From: Paraburkholderia caballeronis
Lineage (GTDB): Bacteria > Pseudomonadota > Gammaproteobacteria > Burkholderiales > Burkholderiaceae
Assembly: GCF_900104845.1 (NCBI RefSeq)
Contig: NZ_FNSR01000002.1
Location: 1,922,001-1,986,000 of the forward strand
Reading direction: 5' to 3'
DNA: 64,000 nt
Part shown: in pieces, positions 25,414-34,748 of the stretch
Layout of the letters: each line of letters begins with the position of its first letter
Position numbering within the stretch: the stretch's first letter is position 1
Notes under the pieces: generated by a model
The model's database searches: none
What the model saw: only the letters and a program-made list of their open reading frames with translations
Told to the model about the DNA's origin: nothing
Translations under genes and position numbers: made by a program

Positions 25414-26296
25414 GTTCGAGGTTGTCGAGGTCGACGATGCGGGCCTTCTTGCCGCTGATCTGGATCAGGCCGCGCTTTTGCAGACGCGTGAGCATCCGGC
25501 TCACGGTTTCGAGCTTCAGCCCGAGATAACAGCCGATTTCGTCGCGGGTCATGCGAAGCTGGAACTCGGTCGCCGAATAACCGCGCTCGCGGTAGCGTTG
25601 CGACAGGTTCAGCAGGAAGGCCGCGACGCGTTCCTCCGCGTTCATGCTGCCCATCAGCATCAGATGCGCGGACTCGCGGACGATCTCGCGGCTCATCAGC
25701 CAGTTCATGTGGCGTTGCAGGTCGCGGTCCGTGTAGCTCATCGATTCGAGCGCGCGGAACGGGATCGCGCAGACGACGCTGTCTTCGAGCGCGATCGCGT
25801 CGAGCGTGTGCACGCCGGTCGTCAGCCCTTCCATGCCGATGAACTCGCCGGAAATCTGGAAGCCGGTGATCTGCTCGCGGCCGTCGCGGTGCAGCGCGAT
25901 GGTCTTCGACGAACCGGCGCGCAGCACGTACAGATTCTCGAACCCGTCGCCCGCGCGGTAGATCGCTTCGCCGCGCTCGACCTTGCGGCTGTTGCCGAAC
26001 ACGCCGACGAGGCCGGCCGGCTGCGTGTCGCGCAGCGACGGCGGCATGCACAGGTCGCGCGAGCTGCAGCGTTCGCAGCCGATCTGCGGCGCGGCGTTGC
26101 GCGCGCTGCTGGTGCCGCCGGCGTGTTCCATGCGTTCGGCCGCGTCGGCGCGCGACAGCAGGATGACCGGGCGCACGGCCTCGGCGCGCGAGCGCGGCAG
26201 AGGCAGAGGCGGTTCGGACGACAGCGCGTGGACCGGCAGGCCGGCGAACGCGGAACGATGGGCGGTAGCGGACGGGTAGCGAGCGACATCGGGCAT
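25406..26296 (-). CDS. FNR-type Crp-family regulator with 4Fe-4S cysteines
   Basis: A 296-residue Crp/Fnr protein. Three Cys in the order C-x2-C-x5-C (Cys74, Cys77, Cys83) plus Cys176 reproduce the oxygen-sensitive cluster ligand set of FNR. Next come the cNMP-fold (GEFIGMEGL) and a C-terminal helix-turn-helix (TRDEIGCYLGLKLETVSRML) with the E-xx-SR DNA-contact residues of FNR. It has about 50 more N-terminal residues than E. coli FNR. ATG 26296 has GGAG upstream. It should activate genes under low oxygen; the Nramp-like gene is co-transcribed. Confidence 0.92.
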   Translation of the reverse strand: MPDVARYPSATAHRSAFAGLPVHALSSEPPLPLPRSRAEAVRPVILLSRADAAERMEHAGGTSSARNAAPQIGCERCSSRDLCMPPSLRDTQPAGLVGVFGNSRKVERGEAIYRAGDGFENLYVLRAGSSKTIALHRDGREQITGFQISGEFIGMEGLTTGVHTLDAIALEDSVVCAIPFRALESMSYTDRDLQRHMNWLMSREIVRESAHLMLMGSMNAEERVAAFLLNLSQRYRERGYSATEFQLRMTRDEIGCYLGLKLETVSRMLTRLQKRGLIQISGKKARIVDLDNLERV

Positions 26297-26517
26297 GGCG
26301 GATCTCCGGCAGATGGAAAGTGGCGGTATCCGGGTCGGGCGCTGCCTCCGTGGAGGTCGGCGTCGGCCAACCGGACCGTCTGTTGTTGGAGAGGATTGTC
26401 CGCGACACGCCGACGCGGCCGCTATCGGCAAACCGATACAGATTCGTGTAGGGGTTCACCTACAGCGGCGGCGTAGGGGAGAAAGGGAACGGGAAAAGGA
26501 AGGGGCGGCGGCCCGGC

Positions 26518-27159
26518 TTACGCGAGCAGGCCGTTCTCGACGGCGTAACGCGCCAGTTCCGCGTTGCTGCTCAAGCCGAGTTTTTCGAGGATGCGGGTGC
26601 GATAGGTGGTGACGGTTTTGGGGCTGAGGTGCAGCGTCTCGCCGATGCCGATCAGGCTTTCGCCCTTCGCGAGCAGCTTCAGCACTTCGAGTTCGCGGTT
26701 CGACAGCGCCTCGTGCGACGCGGCGGCGCGTCCGCCGAGCATCACCGCGAACTTCTCCGCGAGCGACGGGCTCACGTACTTCGCGCCGGACGCGGCCTTG
26801 CGCACCGCGTCGATCAGCGTCGCGGTCGGGCTGTCCTTGGTCAGGTAGCCGGACGCGCCGAGCTTCAGCGCGCGCACCGCGTAGATCTCCTCCGAATAGG
26901 TGCTGAGGATCAGCACCGCGAGTTCCGGATGCGCGGCGCGCAGCGACTTCAGCAGGTCGAGCCCGTTCTTGCCGGGCAGCGCGATGTCCACCAGCGCGAC
27001 GTCGAAACGCTGCGCGTTCGCGATCTGCAACGCGTCGAACGCGGTCCCCGCCTCGCCGTCCACGCGGATGTCGCTCGCCGCGCTCAGCATCAGCCGCACG
27101 CCGTTGCGCGCGACCGTGTGATCGTCGACGAGCAGCACCTTGATTTGTTCAGCTTCCAC
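26518..27159 (-). CDS. NarL/FixJ-family response regulator
   Basis: A 213-residue regulator with an N-terminal REC (VLLVDDHTVARNGV, phospho-Asp in VALVDIALPGKNG) and a C-terminal LuxR-type HTH (LSNRELEVLKLLAKGESL, LSPKTVTTYRTRILEKLGL). It overlaps the upstream REC-PAS-HisKA_3 kinase by 11 bp, so that kinase is the likely partner. Last gene of a four-gene two-component cluster and adjacent to an FNR-type gene. Confidence 0.93.
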   Translation of the reverse strand: MEAEQIKVLLVDDHTVARNGVRLMLSAASDIRVDGEAGTAFDALQIANAQRFDVALVDIALPGKNGLDLLKSLRAAHPELAVLILSTYSEEIYAVRALKLGASGYLTKDSPTATLIDAVRKAASGAKYVSPSLAEKFAVMLGGRAAASHEALSNRELEVLKLLAKGESLIGIGETLHLSPKTVTTYRTRILEKLGLSSNAELARYAVENGLLA

Positions 27160-28633
27160 CTGATTCTCTTTCCAGAGGCAAATGCAACACGACGGTCGTG
27201 CCGACGCCCGGCTGGCCGGTGATCGACAGTTCGCCGCCGAAATGACGCGCGCGCTCGCGCATCCCGAGTATTCCCCACGACTGCCGCTTGGAATCGTCCT
27301 TCAGCTCGATGCCCTTGCCGTCGTCGCGCACCTCGACGACGAGCCCGCGCGCGTCGCGGCCCGCGTGGATCGACACGTGCGACGCCTCCGCGTGCCGCAG
27401 CACGTTCGTCAGCGTCTCCTGGACGATGCGGAACAGCATCGTGCTGCGGTCCGGGTCGAGATGGAGCGCGCTCGCGTCGTCGTCGATCGCGCATTCGCAG
27501 ACGAGGTCCGCGCGCATCTCGATCTGGTTCGCGTACCACGCGAGCGCCTCCCACACGCCCAGCTGGTCGAGCACGCTCGGCCGCAGGTCGGTGATTACGC
27601 GGCGCACCGCGCCGATCGCGTCGTCCGCGAGGCGGGCCGCGTCGATCAGCAGCGCGTCCGGCGGCTGGCCCGCGCGGGTCGCGCGCTCGATCGACACCGA
27701 CACGTGCGCCTTGATCCCGGTGAGCAGGCTGCCGAGTTCGTCGTGGATCTCCTGCGCGATGCGCTTGCGCTCGTTCTCCTTGATCGTCTCCTGGTGCGCG
27801 GCGAGCGAGCGCAGCGCCTCGCGCGACTGCCGCAGCGCGTCCTCGTTCAGCTTGCTCTGCGTGATGTCGACAAGGATGCCCTGCACGAACAGGCGCCGGC
27901 CGTTTTCGTCGAGCACCGCCTGCGCCTCGTCGCGGAACCACAGCACGTCGCCGTTGCGCGCGACGAGCCGGTATTCGACCCGGGTCGGGCCGCCGCTCGC
28001 CGCTCGCGCCGCGATCGCGGCGCGCACCCGCTCGCGGTCGTCCGGATGCACGCGCGCGTCGTGCAGCCCGTCGCCCGCGAGCCATTCGTCCGCGGAGAAA
28101 CCGAGCGTCGCGATCTGCGGGCTCACGTATTGCAGCCGCCCCGGCTCGTCCGCCGACGCGACATAGGTGATCGCCTGGATCTGCTCGACAAGCGTGCGGA
28201 ACTTCGCCTCCGCCTGATGCTTCGCGTCGAGCACCTGCTGCGCGTGCAGCATCCGCTGGATCGCGGCCGGCAACTGGCTCAGGTAAAGCTGGTCCGAGTC
28301 CTTGCCGAGATAGTCGCGCGCGCCGCGCCGCATCAGTTCGGCGGCGACGGCCGCGCTGTCGCCGCCCGTCAGCACCATCACTGGCACCGCGATCTCGCCG
28401 GCGTCGTTGGCGAGCGCCGCGAGGAATTCGAGGCCGGTCTGGTCGGGCAGGTGATAGTCGAGCAGCACGCAGTCGGGCTTGTGCTCCGCGACGAGCCGCA
28501 GCCCTTCGCCGCCGGTCTCGGCCTCGATCAGCACGAAGTCGTAGGTGTCGTCGGCGGCGAGCGCGCGGCGGCACGCGATCCGGTCGACCAGATCGTCGTC
28601 CACCAGCAATGCGCGAATCTGCGGCTTCGTCAT
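27149..28633 (-). CDS. REC-PAS-HisKA_3 sensor kinase
   Basis: A 494-residue cytosolic kinase. REC covers about residues 5-130 (DCVLLDYHLPDQTG), a PAS/PAC about 145-270 (ITYVASADEPGRLQYVSPQI, FRDEAQAVLDENG, VDITQSK), then a NarX-type dimerisation domain (ERKRIAQEIHDELGSLL, phospho-His in EIHDE) and a HATPase (RIVQETLTNVLRHAEA, GWGILGMRERA-like WGILGMRERARHFGG). The N-terminal receiver suggests it is itself controlled by another kinase, probably the PAS kinase upstream. It pairs with the NarL-type regulator that overlaps its 3' end. Confidence 0.9.
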   Translation of the reverse strand: MTKPQIRALLVDDDLVDRIACRRALAADDTYDFVLIEAETGGEGLRLVAEHKPDCVLLDYHLPDQTGLEFLAALANDAGEIAVPVMVLTGGDSAAVAAELMRRGARDYLGKDSDQLYLSQLPAAIQRMLHAQQVLDAKHQAEAKFRTLVEQIQAITYVASADEPGRLQYVSPQIATLGFSADEWLAGDGLHDARVHPDDRERVRAAIAARAASGGPTRVEYRLVARNGDVLWFRDEAQAVLDENGRRLFVQGILVDITQSKLNEDALRQSREALRSLAAHQETIKENERKRIAQEIHDELGSLLTGIKAHVSVSIERATRAGQPPDALLIDAARLADDAIGAVRRVITDLRPSVLDQLGVWEALAWYANQIEMRADLVCECAIDDDASALHLDPDRSTMLFRIVQETLTNVLRHAEASHVSIHAGRDARGLVVEVRDDGKGIELKDDSKRQSWGILGMRERARHFGGELSITGQPGVGTTVVLHLPLERESGGS

Positions 28634-28667
28634 CGTGTCGTCCGCGGCGTCCGGGCGAGGCGGCCGC

Positions 28668-29081
28668 TCACGGCATTTCGCTGATCGACCAGTACAGGTC
28701 GATCGACCGCATCACCTCGACGAACTGCTGGTAGTCCACCGGCTTCGCCATGTAGCCGGCGACGCTGAAGTTGAAGCTGTTCACCTTGTCCTGCTGCTCC
28801 TCGGACGTCGTCAGCACGATCACCGGGAAGCGGCGCAACTGCTCGTCGCTCTTCGCTTCCTGAAGGAACTCGATGCCGTTCATCACCGGCATGTTCAGGT
28901 CGAGCAGGATGATGCACGGTTTCTCGTTGGCCGGATCGCGCAGCCATGCCAGCGCGCGTTCGCCGTTTTCCTGCGGGACGACCGGGTTCGACACGTGAAT
29001 TTCCTTCAACGCGCGGCGGATCGTCATCACATCGACCTCGTCGTCCTCGACCACGAGAATCGGCTGGTTCGGCGCTTTCAT
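28668..29081 (-). CDS. Single-domain response regulator (Rcp1-like)
   Basis: A 137-residue REC-only protein: ILVVEDDEVDVMTIRRAL, phospho-Asp in CIILLDLNMPVMNG, VLTTSEE and AGYMAKPVDYQQF. The sequence matches the Rcp family that pairs with phytochrome-like histidine kinases. Its ATG overlaps the stop of the upstream PAS kinase by 4 bp (ATGA). It may relay phosphate on to the downstream REC-PAS kinase. Confidence 0.92.
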   Translation of the reverse strand: MKAPNQPILVVEDDEVDVMTIRRALKEIHVSNPVVPQENGERALAWLRDPANEKPCIILLDLNMPVMNGIEFLQEAKSDEQLRRFPVIVLTTSEEQQDKVNSFNFSVAGYMAKPVDYQQFVEVMRSIDLYWSISEMP

Positions 29082-30586
29082 GCGTGGGCCTCCTGACCGG
29101 ATTGCATGCCGTGTGAAACGGGAAAGGTGAAGTAAAAGGTGCTGCCGGCGCCGGGCGTCGATTCCACCCACACTTCGCCGCCGTACATCTCGACGATCTT
29201 GCGCACGAGCGTCAGGCCGACGCCGGTGCTTTCGACGCGGTCGCGCGGCACGAGCGTCTGGAACAGCTGGAAAATGCGGTCGAAGTGGCGCGGCTCGATG
29301 CCGATGCCGTTGTCCGCGACCGAGAACGTCCAGCGGTTGCCGTCGCGCGCGCAGTCGATCCGGACTTCGCCGGCCGGCTTGTCGATGTATTTTATGGCAT
29401 TGGAAATCAGGTTCTGGAACACCTGCTGGATCCGCGTGCGTTCGCCGACGAGCGTCGGCAGCGGATGTGCGACCGTCACGCTGACGTGCGGCGGCGGCGC
29501 GAGCAGGTCGATCACCTCGCGCAGCAGCACGTTCAGATCGACCTTCACGGTCGCCTCCTTGATGCGGCCGACGCGCGAGTATTGCAGGATGCCGTCGATC
29601 AGCGCGCTCATCCGGTGCACCCGGCTGATCAGCAGGCGCATGTGCTCGCGGCCTTCGTCGTCGAACTTGTCCGCGTAGTCGGTGGACAGCCAGTTCGCGA
29701 GCGAGCCGATGCCGCGCAGCGGCGCCTTCAGATCGTGCGATACGACGTAGGCGAAGTTCGTCAGTTCCTCGTTCGCCGCGCTGATCTCCTGCATCAGCCG
29801 CTGGCGCTGTTCCTCCGCGCGGCGGCGCTCGGTGATGTCGCGCACGACGCCGGTGAACATGCGGCGCGCGCCGATCTGCATCTGCGCGACCGCGAGGTCC
29901 ATCGGGAACGTCGAGCCGTCCTTGCGCAGCCCGACCACTTCGCGGCCGACGCCGATGATCCGCTTCTCGCCGGTCTCGCGATAGCGCGCGAGATAACCGT
30001 CGTGCTGCTCGCGGTACGGCTGCGGCATCAGCATCGACACGTTCTGGCCGGTCATCTCGGCGGCGCTGTAGCCGAACAGCTGCTCGGCGCGCGGGTTCAC
30101 GCGCTCGATCGTGCCCCTCTCGTCGATCGTGATGATCGCGTCGACGGCCGTGTCGACGATGGCGCGCATCCGCGCCTCGCTTTCGAGTACCGCTTCCTCG
30201 GCGCGCTTGCGCGGCGTGATGTCGTGGATCGTCGCCATCACGAGGCTCAGGCCGCGGTCGGTGCGCAGCGGCGACAGGCTGACCTCGACCGGGAATTCGT
30301 CGCCGTTGCGGCGGCATGCGTACAGTTCCATGCCGATGCCCATCGGCCGCGAATGCGGGTCCGCGAAAAAGCGGTCGCGCATGCCGACGTGCGCCGCGCG
30401 GATGCGCTCGGGCATCAGGATTTCGAGCGGCTGGCCGATCAGCTCGGCCGGCGTGTAGCCGAACAGCCGCTCGACCGGCGGGTTCGCGAGCACGATCCGG
30501 CCGTCGCCGTTCACGATGAGCATCGCCTCGGCGGCCGAGGTCAGCAGCCAGTCGAGCGTCTGGCCTTCGAGAAGGTGCTCTTTCAT
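29078..30586 (-). CDS. Dual-PAS histidine kinase
   Basis: A 502-residue kinase without TM segments. PAS1 covers about residues 12-130 and PAS2 about 140-260 (DAIITIDERGTIERVNP, RKDGSTFPMDLAV). HisKA is SHDLKAPLRGIGSLANWL, of phytochrome-kinase type, followed by the HATPase (NLISNAIKYI, DNGIGI, GVGLTLVRKI). PAS2 resembles the FixL sensor domain, but the place of the heme-binding His (HIIG in FixL) reads RIIG, so heme binding is unlikely. First gene of the four-gene two-component cluster. Confidence 0.9.
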   Translation of the reverse strand: MKEHLLEGQTLDWLLTSAAEAMLIVNGDGRIVLANPPVERLFGYTPAELIGQPLEILMPERIRAAHVGMRDRFFADPHSRPMGIGMELYACRRNGDEFPVEVSLSPLRTDRGLSLVMATIHDITPRKRAEEAVLESEARMRAIVDTAVDAIITIDERGTIERVNPRAEQLFGYSAAEMTGQNVSMLMPQPYREQHDGYLARYRETGEKRIIGVGREVVGLRKDGSTFPMDLAVAQMQIGARRMFTGVVRDITERRRAEEQRQRLMQEISAANEELTNFAYVVSHDLKAPLRGIGSLANWLSTDYADKFDDEGREHMRLLISRVHRMSALIDGILQYSRVGRIKEATVKVDLNVLLREVIDLLAPPPHVSVTVAHPLPTLVGERTRIQQVFQNLISNAIKYIDKPAGEVRIDCARDGNRWTFSVADNGIGIEPRHFDRIFQLFQTLVPRDRVESTGVGLTLVRKIVEMYGGEVWVESTPGAGSTFYFTFPVSHGMQSGQEAHA

Positions 30587-31048
30587 GATGCGGCGGCGAA
30601 GGGGTGGGAAAGAGCCGCCATTATCGGTTAAACGGGGCGTATTGGATATAAGGGGCGGGTGGCCGGCCTGGGCGCGGGCGGCCGATCGGCGTTCGCGCGT
30701 CGCGCTGTTCATCGGGACGCCGGCAAGCAGAACGCAAGGTGGATCGTCAGCCGGCAACGGTCATCGCACCGGATTTGCGCTGTCCGTCATCGTGCCACCG
30801 CGATGCGCATCGCATCGCAGCGCGTTTCGTCTGCACTCTGAACGGTCCGCGACTGCATCGCGACAGTGCGCATCGCGCGGCGAAGGTGCAATGCATCGCG
30901 GCGCACGGTGTGTCGTCGCCGGTACGACGAAGGTCCGCACCCCGCGTCCTGCATTTGCGGGTCGCAACCTGGAATCACTGTTGCTAGACTCCCGCGTCCC
31001 TCGACGACGCCGTCGTCCCATCGTCATGCAACGAAGGAGCTTACTGGC
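30587..31048. promoter_or_regulatory. Porin upstream region with clustered GCATCGC repeats
   Basis: About 460 bases without a convincing gene, between the divergent PAS kinase and porin. Within 30800-30900 the heptamer GCATCGC occurs five times on the plus strand, once in a perfect 14-bp palindrome (30800-30813, GCGATGC-GCATCGC). AAGGAG precedes the porin ATG. Regulatory function is inferred only from position and repetition. Confidence 0.4.
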
Positions 31049-32215
31049 ATGAAAAGAACCTTGCTGGCCGCCGCGCTGACCGGCGCATTCGCCGTCACCG
31101 CGCACGCACAGAGCAGCGTCACGCTGTACGGCCTGATCGACACGAGCCTCGTCTATGCGAACAACGAAGGCGGCCATCGCAACTGGCTGCAATCGAGCAG
31201 TTCGACGCAGAACACCGTGTTCGGCCTGCGCGGCACCGAGGACCTCGGCGGCGGGCTGCACGCGGTGTTCAAGCTGGAGCAGGGCTTCAACCTGAACAAC
31301 GGCACGGAGGCGTTCCCCGGCGACGGCTTCGGCTCGCAGGCGTGGGTCGGCTTGCAGCACGACCGCTACGGCACGCTGACGTTCGGCCGCCAGTTCGACG
31401 TGTTCAACGACATGGTCGGGCCGCTGACGTCGGGCTTCAACACATGGGGCGGCAGCATCGCCGCGCATCCGTTCGAGAACGACAACCTCGCGGCCGATTC
31501 GGTGGTGCCGAACAACGTGGTCAAGTATGCGAGCCCGACGCTGTACGGCGTCACGTTCGAGGCGATGTACGCGTTCAGCAACAAGGCCGGCGGCTTCGCG
31601 GACAACCGCTCGTACGGCTTCGGCGCGTCGTATTCGCAGGGGCCGTTCAACGTCGCGGCCGGTTATCTGCAGTTCAACAACGCGGGCGGCGGCGTCGCGG
31701 CGACGAATCCGAACGGCGCGGTATCGGCCGGCGACGGCAGCGCGAACTTCGTTGCCGAGCGGCAGCGCATCTGGGGCGCGGGCGGCAGCTACACGTTCGG
31801 CCCGGCGACGGTCGGCGTCGTGTGGAGCCACACGCAGATCGACAACATGTCGAGCGTGCTGTCGCTCGGCCTCGGCAGTGATCTGCCGCTCGGCGGCACG
31901 CTGCGGCTCGACAACTACGAGGCGAACGCGCGTTATACGATCACGCCCGCGTGGAGCGTGTCGGCGGCCTATACGTTCACGGACGGCGCGTACGACGACG
32001 GCACGACCGGCTCGTCGCCGAAGTGGCACACGGCGATGCTGCAGACGGACTACATGCTGAGCAAGCGCACGGACCTGTATCTGGAAGGCGTGTATCAGCA
32101 CGTGCACGGCGGGCCGGCCGGCTCGGTGTTGAGCGACGCGATGATCAACACGCTGTCGCCGTCGTCGACCGGCACCCAGGTCGCGGTGATCGCCGGCTTG
32201 CGGCATCAGTTCTGA
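31049..32215 (+). CDS. Gram-negative porin (Burkholderia OmpC-like)
   Basis: A 388-residue outer-membrane porin. The signal peptide is residues 1-20 (cleavage after TAHA), the mature part opens QSSVTLYGLIDTSL, which is the standard start of betaproteobacterial porins, and the C-terminus ends in Phe (GLRHQF) for BAM recognition. Repeated amphipathic strands and the FGLRGTEDLGGGLHAVFKLE segment fit a 16-strand trimeric porin. AAGGAG lies upstream of the ATG. Likely monocistronic. Confidence 0.93.
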   Translation: MKRTLLAAALTGAFAVTAHAQSSVTLYGLIDTSLVYANNEGGHRNWLQSSSSTQNTVFGLRGTEDLGGGLHAVFKLEQGFNLNNGTEAFPGDGFGSQAWVGLQHDRYGTLTFGRQFDVFNDMVGPLTSGFNTWGGSIAAHPFENDNLAADSVVPNNVVKYASPTLYGVTFEAMYAFSNKAGGFADNRSYGFGASYSQGPFNVAAGYLQFNNAGGGVAATNPNGAVSAGDGSANFVAERQRIWGAGGSYTFGPATVGVVWSHTQIDNMSSVLSLGLGSDLPLGGTLRLDNYEANARYTITPAWSVSAAYTFTDGAYDDGTTGSSPKWHTAMLQTDYMLSKRTDLYLEGVYQHVHGGPAGSVLSDAMINTLSPSSTGTQVAVIAGLRHQF

Positions 32216-32279
32216 GCGTCGTCGTGGCTGAACGCGGACGGCGGCGTCGCGCCGCCGTCCGCGCGTCACGGTTCACGAC

Positions 32280-33839
32280 TTACGCGAGCTGCGTGCTCGC
32301 GGCCGGCACCACGAACACGTCGACGTTGTGCCGCAGATGCCGCGTCTGGTCGTCGAGAGACTGCGCGGCCGCCGCGACTTCCTCGACGAGCGCCGCGTTC
32401 TGCTGCGTGACTTCGTCGATCTGCGCCATCGCGCGGCTGATCTCGCCGATGCTGTCCGACTGCTCGCCGGACGCGCGCGAGATGTCCGCGATCAGCGTCG
32501 CGGTCCGGCGCACGTCGTCGAAGATCGCGGCGGTATGCGTCTGCGCGGTTTCGACATGGGTCGAACCGCTCTTCACGATCTGCACCGACGCCTCGATCAA
32601 CTGCTTCACCTCGCGCGCCGCGTTCGACGAGCGTTGCGCGAGCGCGCGCACCTCGCCTGCGACCACCGCGAAGCCGCTGCCGTGCTCGCCCGCGCGGGCG
32701 GCCTCGACCGCCGCGTTTAGCGCGAGGATGTTGGTCTGGAACGCGATGCCGTCGATGATCGACACGATGTCGGCCATCCGCTCCGAGCGCGACTGGATGT
32801 CGGCCATCGTCGACGTCACGTGCGCGATGGTCTCGCGGCCCTGGCCGGCGGAGCGCATCGCGGCCTCCACGAGGCGATGCGCTTCGTGCGCGCTGTCCGC
32901 CGTGGAGCGCACGAGGTCCGCGAACTGCGCCATGCCGGCCGAGGTCTGTTCGAGCGACGCCGCCTGCTCCTCGGTCCGCGACGACAGATCCGCGTTGCCG
33001 GCCGCGATCTGCTGCGCGGCCGACGCGATCGTTTCGGTGCCGCCGCGCACCGACGCGACCGTCTCGATCAGGCTTTCGCGCATCGTTTCGAGCGCGCGCA
33101 GCAGTTGCCCCATCTCGTCGCGCGACTGCACCGCGATCCGCTGCGTCAGGTCGCCGGCCGCGATCCGGCCGAACTGGCCGATGGCGGTGTCGAGCGGCAG
33201 CGCGATCGCGCGGCGGATGCGGACGAAGCTCCACAGCGCCCACAGCAGGCCGAGCACGAGCGCGGCCGCCGTCACCGCGCGAAACAGATGGAACGTGCGC
33301 TGCGAATCGCCGTAGTCGGACTCCGAACTGCCGAGCCGGTACTGGTTCAGCGCATCGCACGCCTGCTGGAACGCGATATAGGTGCGAAAACCCGCGTCGG
33401 ACAGCGCGGCGACCTGGTCCCGCTGGTTGTCGCGCACCGCGTCGCCGAGCGCGCGGTACACCAGCTGCACGTCCGCGAGCCGCGCGGCGACCGTGTCCGC
33501 AATCGTTTGCTCGCGCGGCGTCTTCGGCAGCCGGCTATAACGTGCCCACGATTCGTTGGCGAGCTGGTTCACATGGGCGGCGAGGTCGAGCAGGCCGCCG
33601 ACCTTCCGCGGGTCGTCGGCCATCAACGCGCGGTCGAGCGTCACGCGCTGGCGCAGCGTGTAGATCTGCGTGTCGTCGATCGCGAGCGCGCCCGGCAGGC
33701 GCTCGGTGTGGCTGACGCGGCTCACGTCGTCGCTGGCGTTCATGCCGGCGATGCCCATGCCGCCGACGACGGCGAGCAGCAGCGACAGCAGCGTCATCGC
33801 GATGCCGAGACGGGTCTTGATGGAGAGATTCGCAAACAC
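32280..33839 (-). CDS. Methyl-accepting chemotaxis protein
   Basis: A 519-residue chemoreceptor. TM1 is at about residues 10-32 ([20 protein letters not shown]), followed by a periplasmic four-helix-bundle domain of about 160 residues and TM2 near residue 205 ([18 protein letters not shown]). A HAMP domain and a signalling region follow, with the tip [19 protein letters not shown] and methylation-type helices. Start is GTG at 33839; no good ATG exists nearby. No CheW-binding pentapeptide is seen at the end (QLA). Ligand unknown. Confidence 0.92.
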   Translation of the reverse strand: MFANLSIKTRLGIAMTLLSLLLAVVGGMGIAGMNASDDVSRVSHTERLPGALAIDDTQIYTLRQRVTLDRALMADDPRKVGGLLDLAAHVNQLANESWARYSRLPKTPREQTIADTVAARLADVQLVYRALGDAVRDNQRDQVAALSDAGFRTYIAFQQACDALNQYRLGSSESDYGDSQRTFHLFRAVTAAALVLGLLWALWSFVRIRRAIALPLDTAIGQFGRIAAGDLTQRIAVQSRDEMGQLLRALETMRESLIETVASVRGGTETIASAAQQIAAGNADLSSRTEEQAASLEQTSAGMAQFADLVRSTADSAHEAHRLVEAAMRSAGQGRETIAHVTSTMADIQSRSERMADIVSIIDGIAFQTNILALNAAVEAARAGEHGSGFAVVAGEVRALAQRSSNAAREVKQLIEASVQIVKSGSTHVETAQTHTAAIFDDVRRTATLIADISRASGEQSDSIGEISRAMAQIDEVTQQNAALVEEVAAAAQSLDDQTRHLRHNVDVFVVPAASTQLA

Positions 33840-33961
33840 GGGGATAGTCGGGAGATCGGGAAGTCGGGAAAGGAGACGCGCACGGAACGGGCGCTGCAAA
33901 CGACAATGCGCCGCGCGCCGCGCACAGGCGGCGACGCGGCGCGAAGGCCGGGGCGGGGCGC

Positions 33962-34717
33962 TTAGTACTGGCCGGACAGCAGGCGGCCGGCGTTCGGCAC
34001 CTGCGCCTTCAGGCCGAGCGTCTTCAGGATCCGGTACACGGTCGCGACGGACGCGGACAGCACCGGCTTGCCGAGGCGGTCCTCGACGGCCTGGATCGCC
34101 GGCAGCGACGGCATCTGCACGCACGCGGACAGCACGACCGCGTCGGCGTTGCCGATGTCGAGGCGGTCCGCGTGGCCGATCAGGTTCAGCGGATCGAGGC
34201 GGCCGACCGCGAGGTTGTCCGACACTTCCAGGCTGATCGAGTCGGTGACCTCGATGTCCTCGCTCTGGATGTAGTCGATCACCTGCTGCGTGAGCGGCTT
34301 CATGTACGGCGTGACGATCGCGACCTTGCGAAAGCCCATCGCGTGGATGCCTTCGACCAGCGCGCCGGCCGAGCTGACGACCGGCGTCGGCGCGTGATTC
34401 GCGGCAACGACGCCCGCGAGGCGCGTTTCCGACTGGCGGTGATAACCGGCGCCCTGGCACATGATCGCGACGAGGCACGCGTAAGCGAGCACGTCGCAGC
34501 GCGCATCGCTCAGTTCGAGCGCGCAGCGGTCGCTGTCGACGTCCATCTTCTTCAGTTCTTCCGGCGTCACGTGCATCATCCGCATCCGCGCCGAGTGGAA
34601 CGTGAACCGCTCGTCGGGGAACAGTTCGTAGCGGGCGGTCAGCATGGCCGGGATTTCGGTCTCCATCGTCGTGTTCGAACTCGGCACGATTTGACCGATG
34701 CGATAGCTCTTCATCAT
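33962..34717 (-). CDS. Maleate cis-trans isomerase family protein
   Basis: A 251-residue Asp/Glu-racemase-superfamily enzyme. [10 protein letters not shown] near residue 12 and the two catalytic-type Cys (AYACLVA near residue 80, LSACVQMPS near 198) are the hallmarks of maleate isomerases, which convert maleate to fumarate, as in nicotinate degradation. The neighbouring MFS gene on the same strand is 31 bp upstream and likely imports the substrate. No other nicotinate genes are present, so a different 2-substituted maleate or malonate is possible. Confidence 0.85.
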   Translation of the reverse strand: MMKSYRIGQIVPSSNTTMETEIPAMLTARYELFPDERFTFHSARMRMMHVTPEELKKMDVDSDRCALELSDARCDVLAYACLVAIMCQGAGYHRQSETRLAGVVAANHAPTPVVSSAGALVEGIHAMGFRKVAIVTPYMKPLTQQVIDYIQSEDIEVTDSISLEVSDNLAVGRLDPLNLIGHADRLDIGNADAVVLSACVQMPSLPAIQAVEDRLGKPVLSASVATVYRILKTLGLKAQVPNAGRLLSGQY

Positions 34718-34748
34718 CGAATCCAGTATTGAAATGAGGGGGGGAGGG

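Noticed and set aside
29078..30586. Possibility that the PAS kinase is an oxygen-sensing heme protein like FixL
   Set aside because: The position of the FixL heme His is Arg in PAS2, and PAS1 shows the common RPMG motif of non-heme PAS domains.
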